Assembly: GCA_021018815.1 (NCBI GenBank)
Contig: JAITYX010000021.1
Coordinates: 2,633,001-2,697,000, forward strand
From: Talinum fruticosum
Taxonomy: Eukaryota; Streptophyta; Magnoliopsida; Caryophyllales; Talinaceae
DNA: 64,000 nucleotides
Direction of reading: 5' to 3'
Under the pieces are notes generated by a model, which did not search any database, was not told where the DNA came from, and saw only the letters and a list, made by a program, of their open reading frames with translations. The position numbers and the translations under genes were made by a program. The stretch's first letter is position 1. Each line of letters starts with the position of its first letter. Positions 22,951-34,721 of this stretch are shown here, piece after piece.

Positions 22951-25900
22951 ATTTCTCGAGAAGATTGGAATTTGGGAGGGGAAGACAGAGAGAAATAGGA
23001 ACAGAGGAACGCAACACACTTGCCAGGTACTCGATTTGCTTAAAGTCCTCTGTTACACTGCCCAATATAAAGAAGTTTCCTTTTTCCCAATGGATTAAAT
23101 TAAAGTATTCTTTTTTATTAAAAAAACAAAAAAGTTGGATATTTGATTAATTGAAGGTACTTTAGGAATCTTGTTGTGTGTTTACACTGGTGTGGAAGTG
23201 TGTGAAGCCACTTTCCACTTCAGGGAATTTATGCGGTCCTCCTCCTCCTCCTCCTCTTCCTCTATAATACAACCCAACCCATTTTAATTGCCAAGTACCC
23301 AAAGTTTCATCTTATGCAATCTGCAACATGGATTACTGTTTTTTTAACACAAAATTACACTAGCGATTTAAGATGACGACGGAGGAGGAGGGGAATTAAA
23401 TTTCACATCTTAGATGTTACTTATATTCATTAAATTAATACCTCGTTAATATATTAATAACTTAGTTTCATCAACAAAATAAAACAGTACAATTTAAATT
23501 ATGACTTCAAATATATTAATTTTGCGTGTTCTCTTAATCAGAATTTGTGTGGTTTTTACACACCCAAGAGACAAAATGCTAGCATTTCTCTTGCCTTGAT
23601 TTATAAATTGCTTCATAATTTATTTTATATAATTGTGAATTTTCTATCGATTTAATAGAGTTTTAAGTAATTGTTATTCTGTCGTCTAAATATTTTTCAG
23701 CTATCAATCATGGTGTACTAATATCAATTATAGTGTTGCATCCATGCTTCAAGTTTAAAGAGTATTCGCGTGAGAACGTATGTTAGAGTATATAAACTTA
23801 TTCTTAAAACTTTAACCATCAATTTATATTTTTAATTGAGTTAATTTTTGAACAGTTTTTTAACGAGGAAATATGTTTGCTTGGTATTTTGGGGAGGGAG
23901 CATAGAAGAGGAGGAAAGAGGGAGGAAAGTGAGGGGGAAGAGAAGGCGCCAAGTGTGTGGGGGATGAGCAGACCCAAACGTGAGCAGACGTCGCGGTCGT
24001 GGAATGGCAAAGCCATCACGGTCGTGCCTTTCTCTGTCCTCATTCCTCTTTCAGCCTCTCACAATCGCCTCCCACTTCTCCACACTCTTGCTCGCTGGCT
24101 CCTTTATTCTTCTCACTTTGGACTCATTCGCTTCCCTGTAACCGCAGGCGCATTTGCACCCTCATCCTCGTCGTAACGCATGCATGACCCTTCCCTTCTA
24201 TTTTCTAACCATCTCTTTTAAGATTCCCATTTAATACTGCTCTCTCTTTTGCTCCACGTTTTCTCTACCTTTCTTTTCAAGATTTGTGGGCCTTTTCCAG
24301 ATTTTTGTATCAATGATTTTTAGAACAAAACTTGGATATAAATCCAAGGTTTTTTAATCTGTCAATGACCTTCTGGTTGAGTTTGCTGATCCCATGAGTA
24401 TTACTACAATACTTATGTTGTGATATAAAAGATAGTCAGTACTGCTGGTGTATTAGCTGCAAACCGGCTCTTTTACTATCTCCAATGCCTCGACTTTTTC
24501 TAAGTCACATGTAGTTATTGAGAATGGAGTCAAACATTAACGATTAGCCTAGGTAAAACGCCACAAGGTTATGCAACAACATGTTTTACCCTTACTAAGA
24601 CACTATTTGTGAATCTCAATAGGTCACTTATAGATTAACCTGATCTTATCCAGTCCTAAATATGACCCAAAAAGAATAGATTTATGTACGATCATTTTTA
24701 AAAAATAAATTAAAAGCATTGTCAATGATGCAACTTCCTATACATGACTATTTAGTTCACTAAACTATAGAAAAAAAAGTAAACGCAATTTATATTAGAT
24801 CAGGAATCTTACAAAATATTCCGTTCGCATTAATTTAGATAATTATCTAGTCACATTAGCATTTTATTTTTTGGTGATGAATAATTCAACATAATAATTT
24901 ATCAATGATTAATCGGTGGACCAACCACGTTAGAGTCGTGAGAGTTATATCATCATCAATAAGCTCAAGTTCTCGAGAATGATAGTAACTTTAATCACAA
25001 ATAAAAGCCAATCAAAGAAATTGGCTTAGAAGGCAAAATACATGCATTATGCCTCAGCAGCCTCACCATCATTTTCCCACAATTTGTATAATTTGACAAG
25101 ATGGTTATCTCCATCACCATCATATAGTCTTACACTCATTGCTATAATCAGTTAACTAAACCAGATAAAATCAAATCATTACCCTTAATTAATTCACCTA
25201 GGTTGAAAAATGGGTGCACAGATCAATATGAAGCTACCCGGTTTCTGAAATCTACTAGTCGAAAAAATTATTATTTTATAATTTTGTAGGGTACCCATGA
25301 AAAGTTATTGGTATTATCAAATTTTAGAAAAATTAAAAAATGGGAAACAATTGTACCATAAAATTTATGAATATATATGCATTATTACATATAATAATGT
25401 TAGAGTACAAATTTGATATATTAAAGTTTATAATTTAAAATTTTTACTCTAAAAATAAATTATTTTTAAAAAAAAATTTTGGGCCAAGGGTGTACACTGA
25501 AGGCATTGATGGGAAATATTTTTGAGAAAAGAAGAAGTCAAATCTAACATTTTTCTTTGAATCACAATCTCAATCAAGTCTTGCCCGAAAAAGGGAAATG
25601 ACATGCCTCTTAATTATTACTAATTGATACAAGCCCAAGCCCAAGCCCAAGCCCAAGCCCTTATCTCTCTATGAAAATGACAAAGAGGAAACAAAAACCC
25701 AGCCCTATCCGTGGTAATCACAAGGGCAATTTCTTTAAAAATACTGTGGATATGATTATAAGTATTTCGATTTCGATCTATTCTATATCTGATATCTTTT
25801 GTTGGAGTATTACAGGAAGTGGTTAATTTTTCACCAAATCTATTACATAGTTATCTTATCACATTAAAAAAAGAAACCAATATTTTGAAAGGATAAAATG

Positions 25901-26069
25901 AATTTGAAAATTAAGTGTCGCATACAAAATTAGAATTTTGTTTTGGTAACTATTTCACGATAGTATTCAATCCTCTCGTATCATAAGCTCTAAGAGGAAT
26001 TTTGGTGAGTGGCAAGCAAGGCAACAGTTTAGCTTGAGTAGCTATGGTCCACATCATACTTCATATTCT
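22951..26069. other. Intergenic region upstream of NRAMP
   Basis: About 3 kb without a convincing gene. Contents include (TCC)n at about 23,236-23,262, AT-rich DNA, and a GC-richer island at 23,880-24,180. That island holds a 99-codon open frame of low-complexity composition which I do not accept as a gene. Confidence 0.4.
25628..25662. repeat. Hexanucleotide repeat (CCCAAG)n
   Basis: About five perfect units of 'cccaag', in intergenic DNA. Confidence 0.9.
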
Positions 26070-26520
26070 TCAAAAAGGCTCATTCTTGTCAAGTGGAAAC
26101 AACCTAAGTCTTATTATGTCAAGTTTAACTTCGATGAGTCCAAAAATCCAATTTTGATAGCTGGAGGATTTATCCTATGCGACTACTTGGGAAGATTCCT
26201 CAAAGTGGGTCCATACAACTTGGGGAAGACATGTATTCTTGTAACATAAGCCATGGCATTGACAAATGACATTCAAAACTCATCAAAGATGGGATTTCAA
26301 AAGATGCAAGCATAGGGAGATAACTACATTATTCAAGCACTCAAAGACATTATCCGTATTTCGTGACATATTGAGTACATTGCCTATAATATGGATTATA
26401 TTTTTAGAGAAGCTAATTATGCAACAAATTAAATGGCTCATATATGCCACTCAATCACCCAATCTTTTACGGATAAAACTTTTTCTTCTATTTTAGTTGA
26501 TGATAACTTTGGAAAAACTC
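26070..26520 (+). pseudogene. RNase H-like domain relic of a non-LTR element
   Basis: The translation starts with 'VKWKQP...VKFNFDESKNP' and 'AGGFILCDYLGRFLKVG', the opening of plant RNase H-like domains (Pfam RVT_3 type) found at the end of LINEs and in dispersed single-domain copies. Past an in-frame stop near 26,247 the similarity continues: an 'AMAL' helix, then 'IFREANYATN-stop-MA', matching the usual 'FREAN..AD.LA' end. Several stops show it is dead. No reverse transcriptase part is present nearby. Confidence 0.65.
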
Positions 26521-26801
26521 TAATGAGAAGAGTTACCTAATACTACCACATTCGTATTTACCCTTTCAAAAATATATATAATATAATATAATATATTATA
26601 TGTACAAGCTACAACAAATGGCAGCAGTAAGTAACAGCAGGTGAATCCATGAAAATGAAATTCAGAAATATTGAATGGATATGTACCTTCCTTCACCCCT
26701 AATAAATATATAACTAATATTTATGAAAGTCTCATCAATGTATTTTTAAAAGAGAATTTCCAAGTCGAATTCTGGCTCTACTTAGTTTTCGAATTACCAG
26801 G

Positions 26802-28489
26802 CTAGGAACCGAACAATTTTCTGACTTTGCCAATGTATCTTCGACATACTGGACATTTCCTGTTCTCCTCGTAAAATATCCTGCAGAAATCCATTGTTAT
26901 TCATACCGATGAATCTCAACTAAGAAATACACATAAGAAGAAAGACGAGTTAAGATGAGATAAGTTCCTAGTATTAATGTCTTTCACATCTCACCTAAGA
27001 GCGCATTCGTGACAAGTAGCACAGTGACCACAAGGCACAAGAAAGCAGTTCCTGGGATGATCATAGCAAATCACGCAAATCTTGGCATCGTATAACTCCT
27101 CCCAACACTTCAAACTCGTGTCATTACTACTGCTGCTGCTGCCGCTGCTGCTACTTCCACTTCCACTTCCACTTCCAGACTCAATGTCATGTTGACATGT
27201 CCCGTAGTTAACTGTAACTGTCTTGGTAACGTAATAAGACCCCATCAAAGGGCTTCTCTCTCCCTCTCCTCCTCCTCGTCTTCCTACACCGCTCACCCTC
27301 CATTCTCCTAGGCACTTCAACACTAAACAGCTTATCAGCACCAACAAAGCTGTCAAAATCAATTGATCAACTAGTTAAACCATGCACATTATGCGCAGAT
27401 ACATATATAAAACCTTGCATATAGAGATGCTTCTTTTCTAGGGTGATTAACCGGAGTCCATTAATAGGTAATTAGAAAGACAAGACATTCAAGGGTTCTG
27501 TTGCTCATTGACGTTTGGACGATTGTCTCACACAAGTAATAGTTGGATCGGTTTGGTCTAGAATTCCAATCATTTTGAATCTTTTATCAGATTTGACCAG
27601 GATTACAGTACTAGTTCGGGCTCAAATCCTAATTCTTGGCCAAAATCATGTTGGGTTCTAGGTATTACTGGTCATGTTATTGAGTTGATTCTAGTTATAG
27701 TTGAAAAGCACATCAAATATTACTAAACCGTCATCTAATGATCATGGTAACGGATGATGTGTGTTTGAAGAGTTTACCTAAAAGTGCAAAATAAGCAGCC
27801 AAACGGCCCAGAAAAGCATAGACAATGCAAGCACCGCATGCCATGATCCTGTCCACGCAAAAATGGAGTCAAATGAAACTTGAACAAGAGACACGTCAGA
27901 AAATAAGGACTGCACATACACATAGTAGTTATACACTCGTACTACCATCGTTACCATTATATATTCCACCTAATAATTTCTTTTCTGAAATTTTGACAAG
28001 AAAATGACAACTCCGGATCAGAATCATCTAATTTAGGCCATTCAATGCGGCAACATGTCACTCGTATTGCACACAATTTAAAATTAACATAGTTATTAAA
28101 TCAATCGATCTAAACCCACTCTTTTATCAGTCGTGTTATTATTCCGATGGATTTTGTTTGGAAATCCACCCCTATTTAATCTCATAAAGGTATATGCAAG
28201 GCCAATTCATCTAACATAGCAAATAGTATCAAAGTGAGATCATATATAGGCCCAACAAACCATAGTAGTATCACCAAATCTTGTTCAACATGTACAAGAC
28301 TTGTTGAGGAGTTGCGCTTAATGTGGAAAAACAAAAGGTATTATCTTTGCAAGACTGATAAGTACTGATGGGTTACCTCAATGTAAATGGGCTGGCCCAA
28401 CATGTGCATAACTTGCTCTTTTTTGTTTGTGTATGTTTCGCCCCTCACAGTCGACGTACTGGACTTGTGGGTGGGATCAGCATCAACAT
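26802..28489 (-). CDS. Membrane RING-finger (C3HC4) E3 ligase-like protein, start uncertain
   Basis: The last two exons are firm: 27349-26995 and 26880-26802. They encode a Gly/Ser-rich linker and a C-terminal RING finger (CVIC, CGHCATC, CPVC) ending 'RRYIGKVRKLFGS'. Upstream, 27909-27778 and 28489-28377 are clean open exons with good splice sites. They encode 'MHMLGQPIYIE', 'SFDSIFAWTGSWHAVLAL' and a hydrophobic segment that would be a membrane anchor. In the sequence as given, the upstream frame ends in TAG at the 27,778 donor. Adding one T to the T4 run at 27,815-27,812 (minus) joins it exactly to the RING exon and produces one long membrane helix. Alternatively translation starts at 27,844 (MACGAC..., 166 aa). 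A 5' leader exon near 29,650-29,421 (donor GAG|GTAAGTG) probably belongs to this gene. The likely role is membrane-bound ubiquitin ligase; substrate unknown. Confidence 0.7.
27842..27844 (-). other. Alternative start codon of the RING gene
   Basis: ATG here opens a frame (MACGAC...) that passes unbroken through three exons (67 + 355 + 79 bases = 501) to the RING domain without any sequence correction. If no base is missing upstream, this is the first usable start and gives 166 aa with an N-terminal membrane segment. Confidence 0.4.
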
Positions 28490-29257
28490 CTGAAAATGTC
28501 CATCTCAAACAGATAAGGATATATATGATAAATCTTATCTAATTATGCTGTTTCACAAATCTCTTTTGCAGATTTCAAGGTATTAGGTAATTAAATTGGT
28601 AAAAATTCTAAGAAATTAACCATTAAAAGAAAAAGTTGGTATGGTCCTAATCCTAAGCAATTGGATTGCAAAATCTAAATTGGATACCAATTTTCACATA
28701 TTCTTATGCTTCTTCTTGCGTAAAGTTGAGAAAATGTGTCTCCAAATTTCATAGAAATTCCGCATACAAAAAATTCTATTTTGAATTGTACAAAGATACT
28801 TTTCTTCTTCCTCTTTCTCATCTTTTAACATACAAGCATCTTTTCACCTATCTATTAGTTTAGAAGCCACTAGATATTGTATAACAATAAGATATTCTTT
28901 TTATTTATGGTAAATTTCCGAATCATATGAACAAAAAGTAACACTATTCAGGAAAACAAAAAAACATTACTTAATTATTAATCAACTAGTAAATTATAGC
29001 GAATAAGGATGAATTTTAAACCTAAATAGTAAATTCTCATAAAATTAGAAGCACTAAAAGTTCATCCTCCCGCAACATTTCTGTTGGATGATCTTTCTTC
29101 TCTAATTTTCATAAATTAGAATAAATACCACAAGACCAATTCATTTCAGAAACCTGGAAACCTAAAATGACGTCAACTGCTTATCCAAAATGACCAAAAA
29201 CGCTTTGAATGTGAGAAATGAGGATACCAAAACCTTTCGTCTGCGACTCTGCTGATC

Positions 29258-29517
29258 GCAATCTCTCTCTCTCTCTCCCTCTCTCTCTCAAATCTCAATT
29301 CAGACTTTGAATACGAATTCAATAAAATTACTGCACTTACGGAATTAGAGTACAGCATAAAGAAAGTCCTCAATGTTCGATAATTAAATATACCAAAAAA
29401 AAAAAAAGAAAAACACTTACCTCATGAAAGGAGCTTGAATCAGCGCCAGAAGAAGAGTAGATTCAACCGTGACTTCACATCCATATGCGATGCGCACTTC
29501 TTATTCTGCTCTTATCC

Positions 29518-29551
<34 letters not shown>
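29258..29551. repeat. (CT)n and (GA)n tracts in the RING gene leader region
   Basis: A CT-rich tract at about 29,258-29,290 and a pure GA run of about 15 units ending near 29,551. On the minus strand the second reads as a CT-rich leader, common in plant 5' untranslated regions. Confidence 0.85.
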
Positions 29552-29554
<3 letters not shown>

Positions 29555-29659
29555 CTGGTAGGTAATTTGGAAGGTTATCAACGAGCTTTCAAAGGCGGGG
29601 TAAGAGCTGCTCTGGAGTTTGATGGTGTGGTGTGGTGTTCAACTTCAACTGTTCAGTGA

Positions 29660-30802
29660 GGGAAAATGTTTTCTTTAATTTTGTTTTTTGGGGTTTTTGT
29701 AAATATCGATAAAATGGTAGTTGGGAGATCACATGGCGGTGTATAATTGGCGCAGCTTTATCCAGTTGGGCCTCTGGGCCCAACGAACTTAAGAAAGGAA
29801 AAATCTGGGAATTAAATGGGCCCAATGGTGGGTCCAAAAGGGGCCGTTGTATCCAACGCTGCTTCTCCTTCTGTGACTCGTAGGGTCCCACTTCTTGTAA
29901 AGTGATAAAAATATCAAGATACCCATGATTATAAAGGAAATTATTGGTTCAAACTTCAAAGGCTCACCCATGATATTTTCTTTTTCTTTTTTGAAAAATA
30001 ATCAATTTTATGGATAGGATTTTAATATTTCAATAATAAAAAAATGTACATTAATTGTTTTATTCTTATCTACATATGCAAGCTAAAATGTGAGGAAAAT
30101 ATGGATAAAAAATAACAAAATGTAAACAATTACAAGTTAATTGTATTTTCAATTCTCTTCTTTGTATCTCTTCTGAAATCATTCTACCATGCAAGGTCTA
30201 AATTTGTAAAGGATATTAGATAATATATTAATATTTGACCTTTCTAAAAATTACATTAGACTTTAGGTTGGAGGAACATAATATGTATTTTTAGTTAGTA
30301 AAAAAGCAAATATGAGTCACATAATGCCATTGCAGGTTGCCCTTTAATTTTTAAATCTATAGATTGGATTGGGTCATATCCGGACTCATTTGTTGGATAT
30401 CTATAGATTGCGAGTGGGCTAAACATGAGATATGGCATATTTGATTTAATTTTCATAAGATTTTTAAAATAAATTAAAGCTACTAGGAAATTTAATTTTT
30501 TAATTAAATTACTCTTTTGTGTAGATTCATGTATCAATATCATAGATCAAATCATGGATAAACTAGTAAAGATAAGTTAATCAAATATCATGATAAAACA
30601 GATTATAAAGTTATGGCTTTTTTTGTGTCAATAAGTGTACTAATTGGACCGATTTATCTTGATGATATAGAAAAGTGATTGGTATTAACCGATACAATAT
30701 CAATCTGTAGTAATTAAGTAGCACCTGTCTTTTAATAAAACGATGCGTACTACTACATGACACAACGTTCATAGAACATATTTCAATTTCAAACGCCCCG
30801 TT
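29660..30802. other. AT-rich intergenic region
   Basis: No gene seen. From about 30,690 the sequence is homologous to 34,550 onwards, which marks the 3' edge of the duplicated GH3 unit. Confidence 0.45.
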
Positions 30803-33800
30803 TTAGAGGCTACAATGAGGCGTTGATGGACTAAAATGAGTTGAGACTACTCTAGAATCAAGCAACTCCACCATGGGCATAGCAACCACACACCTTGGGA
30901 CCTTATACTGGTTTATGGAAGTCCCTCTCGATATTGTATAGTCCATTAACTCCTCAAATGTTCCCGTCTTGACCACTCGTATCTCGAGTGGCCCAATGGA
31001 CTGCAACGAGACCCGGCATTTCCGATAAACCCAGTTTAGGGCCTCCTCTATTTCTAGGCAGCACTGGGGCAATACATCGGGGTCCAACCCGTTCATGGGT
31101 TCCTTAGTCATTAACTCCAAGTAGATGACATAGTGGCCTGGAATGGTCTTGACGTCCGCATAGCTGGTATACTCTAGTATGCTGATTTTGAATGGCTGGA
31201 GCAAAGCAGATGCTTTCTCAATTGGCTTTCGCAGCTCTAACTCGTCTGTTTTGTCCGCGTCTATGCTGAGTAGCACGTTCTCCCTCCGCATGATCTTGAA
31301 TTTTGGAGTCGAGTTGTGGAAGCCAATCACGTACAAAACATCCCCAACTCGGTACCTACCATAACAGAACATTATTTATGTGCTTGTGCAAGCTAAGTCT
31401 AAATGTATTAGGTATATACTTCTATTTAATAGAATAGGCACTGCATAAACGTACCTGTACAATCCTGCACGAGTTGTGACCACCATTTCATACTCCCTTC
31501 CCACCTCCACATCGGCCAGTTCCACGAGTTGGGGCATCGAGTCTTGAGTCAAATCACTCGAACCATCAAGAGGGATGAACTCAAAGTAGCCCATTTCGGG
31601 GAATATAGTGTAAGAGACTTCTGAGGGGTCGCATAATGGATTCAAATTGAAACCAAACATACACTCCGAGGAGCCATACATGCCACAAACTTTAGGCAGC
31701 CCGCCACTATAATAGTCCAATGTAGGTATGTATTGGGCCATGGTGCCTGTCACAATCACTAACAAGTACTTAACATTGGGCCATACCCTTGTAATGATCC
31801 CCTCCCAGTTCTCCTCTCTACACACGCTGTCAATGAACCCAGCGAGCTCCGGGTCGGGTCTCATGATCTTCACCATGCGGGCTTGTAGGGCCTCATCAGT
31901 AATTCGTGGGTTTAGGGTGCCGGTTGAGATGTCATGGCAGAGGTCGGGGTAGTGGAGCTGGATGAAGCGAATGGCTCGGAGGAGGGTCGGAGGGAAGGAG
32001 GCCTTTATGCGGTTAACCTCGAGGCAGTTGTAGAGACCACGTATCACTTGGGTATACATGGACTGGAACATGTCAGGGCATAAAATGGCCTCGCTAGGAC
32101 TCGTCTGGACGTTGTAAGGATCAAAGGGGCGGTTCATGACGCGAGGGTTCTTGTACCAGCTGGCGAGGAATGGGCATGCCACTAGCCCTCCTGGGGTTGT
32201 TATTTCTCCAATTGCGAATTGGAAATTTAGGATTTTTCCTTTGTCTAGTTCTGGCATGTACCTGTCATTAACAGCAGAAATTGGAAAAAAGGTAGGGATT
32301 TTAAATTTACTAATGTTTTACAAAATTTATAATCCCTTCACATATTTAAAGGGACCGATAGAAATGACTGAATTATTAGAGATTTTTACTAATTTTTTGT
32401 TTTGCAGTCTGTGTATAAAGTATAATGAGAGGGAACTCACTGGTTCATAATGGGAGTGGCATAGTTAAAAATCATCAAAGTCTTCTCCATCTGCACAGCA
32501 GTTGATGGGATAAGCTTTTTCTCTCCTGATGAAGTTCCTGAGCTGCATTCACCCACCGTTTTTATTAAGTTAGCTTGCCAATATAATTTTAGATTCTACA
32601 GTAAATTAAGTATATCTCAAGAAAAAAAAAAAAGGAGGAGGCTAGGGAAGACCATTTGCTACTATTGTGTTCTATGAAAAAAAAGGCATAATAACGTACT
32701 ATTATCTATAATAGTGACATTTTAGGGGTGGTCACTATACAAGCTACACCGATTTGAATCATGATTGAACTATTAACAAATTGTATGAATTCAGCGCTTT
32801 ATATGGATTACAGTCAGTCAGGTTTTAATTTTCTCTCATGTCTTTCATACAAACAACTAATACAAATAGTTAACACATCTATTTATACATACAAATATTT
32901 CATCCATTTCAAAATACTTATCGTTTTAAGGTTATGAGAAAATACTAAAGAAACACATAATTCATGATCAAACTCTATGATGAGCATCTATTTGAGTCGA
33001 TTATTTTCAAGATCTAATTCCAGTTTTTTCTTATGTAGTGGAAACGCCTTACAATCTGAAGTTATGGACTGGAATCAGAGACTGGATGGACATCTGAAAC
33101 AGCGAGGAAAAGAGGAAGCAAACAAGGCTAGCTCACGAAAGAAAGCCTTGCAACTGCGCTAGTAAGGACAAGTCAGCTTTCTCTGTATGTGGATTTTGGA
33201 GTATTGGGCCAACTCCTAACCCACCACATGATATTGATTTTATTAGTCCATGTGAAACAATATTATTAACTTTTTGATTAATAGTGCCCGAAGGTTGAGT
33301 AGAGTTGCCAAAAGGCAAACCACAGCAGCGTAAACAAGCACAGGTGTAGCAAGGACAGAAGAGAAGGGAGACAGCAACAACAATGAACCAGGGAAAAAAA
33401 ACTCCCCCACGGACACCACATCATGTAGACAGCAGCTAGAACAGAAACAAGGCTAAGCTCAGCACCAAGGAACCAGTAAAGTACTCCACCACAGACAGTA
33501 TAACTGAAGATAAAATGATGACCTGACGAAAAATTCAGAAATGGGTTGAGCACATAGAATCGGGGATAAATCTCCCTGGGCAATACGCCGGATCTCCGGC
33601 AGTATGTCTTCATAAGTAACCACCGGTAGTTTGGTATTGAATGTCTCTCTATCCGTATTCCCCTCGAGCCCATGTCGTTTCAAGTACTCAGTTTCCGCGT
33701 TTTGGCTTAGGATCTCCGCCAAAACCTTCCTTTGTACCTCTCTGCAGTTGGTTGTCACCTCCTCGATGTGGCGCAGGCTCGCCAAAAACCCTTCTCTCTC

Positions 33801-33815
33801 CTCTGCTCTCCTCAT
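30803..33815 (-). CDS. GH3: GH3 acyl-acid-amido synthetase, tandem copy 1
   Basis: Exons 33815-33523, 32542-32441, 32261-31455 and 31355-30803 sum to 1,755 bases, 584 aa, with exact phases and no stops. GH3 enzymes adenylate an acyl acid (IAA, jasmonate, benzoates) and couple it to an amino acid in the cytosol. This copy has the ATP motifs [10 protein letters not shown] (exon 1/2 junction) and YGSSE, and the C-terminal lid '[21 protein letters not shown]'. It groups with the auxin (group II) type by overall sequence. The conserved RVGAVFAS segment is replaced by 'RIKASFPP'. Three positions that line the acyl pocket in auxin-conjugating GH3 proteins differ from copy 3 (Val to Phe, Ala to Gly, Tyr to Met). 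The C-terminus is shorter than in the other copies. It is likely functional, with an uncertain substrate. Confidence 0.9.
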
Positions 33816-33950
33816 TGCACTCTGAGAGATCGCAGGATTCTTTTCTTCTTTTTTTTTTTGGGGGGAGATTTTTTAGGATATGAGGAAATCCAGGGCTCCA
33901 ATGAGTTATCATCTAATTTTTCATCAAAAAAGAAAAATAAAGAAGGTATC

Positions 33951-34550
33951 ATATCATCTAATCATCCATTAAGAAACAGTGAGATCAAATTTCAGACATT
34001 TGCAAGGCACAAAACTAAAGATGGTGGCGTTTTGGGTTCCAATGGGGCATATAAAAAGGTGATTGGTACTTGTTGGACGAAGTTCATAAAACGGCCACTT
34101 AGGCCCGTTAATTTTTACTTTAATCAGTCTCCCATTCATTCAGGAACCTTTCCTGGATAAGTGAGATGGCTATATCTCCACTTCTTAATTCTGGAGATAA
34201 AGAGCGAAACTCCTATTTATTCCGTAATAGAGCATACGGAATACACACCCGAGAAATACGTGAGAAAGCATCTGTTGTATCTCACAAGTTTTCTCTAGAA
34301 ATCCTCAACTCTCTCTCGAGTTAGACCCACCATCCCGGGGTGTTCGGGTTTGAGACGTGGCTGTTTCCGGCGACTCTAGTAGCCGCCGGTTATACTATTT
34401 TTGGTGACACTTGGTAGATTCGGATTTCGGAGTACAACTAGAATCGAGTGTTCGTGACGTAGGAATTCGTTTGTGGGCTATCGAACGGCAATCGATCCAC
34501 TTTCTTCCGTACTACTAAGGTTAGTCCTTATAATTTCTTACGGTACTAAT
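33951..34550. other. Spacer between GH3 duplicates with possible retroelement fragment
   Basis: A 600-bp stretch lacking homology to either duplicated unit. About 34,190-34,545 is richer in GC and includes 'gtgacgtaggaattcgtttgtgggctatcgaacggcaatcg'-like sequence (about 34,450-34,495) that resembles LTR or 5' leader DNA of plant copia elements. No complete ends were found. Confidence 0.35.
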
Positions 34551-34721
34551 TGATACAATATCGATTAGTAGTAATTGAGTAATATCTCTCTTTTAATAAA
34601 AACTTTACATACTACATGACACTTAATTGGTGGAACTACACAATATTCATATAACATACTTCAATTTTATTTTTCCACAAGCAGCTAAGGAAAGCTTTGA
34701 CACTTAACAAATGATCGATAC

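Noticed and set aside
23877..24176. 99-codon open frame in the island upstream of NRAMP
   Set aside because: Low-complexity start, no recognisable domain and no splice partner.
31728..31952. Plus-strand frames opposite GH3 exon 3, also at 35,665 and 42,095
   Set aside because: They recur at the same place in all three copies because the opposite strand is conserved coding sequence.
33851..33866. T-run followed by GGGGGG, also near 43,869 and 60,030, as further SINE tails
   Set aside because: No box A/B motifs or target duplications around them; only the 19,945 copy has the full structure.
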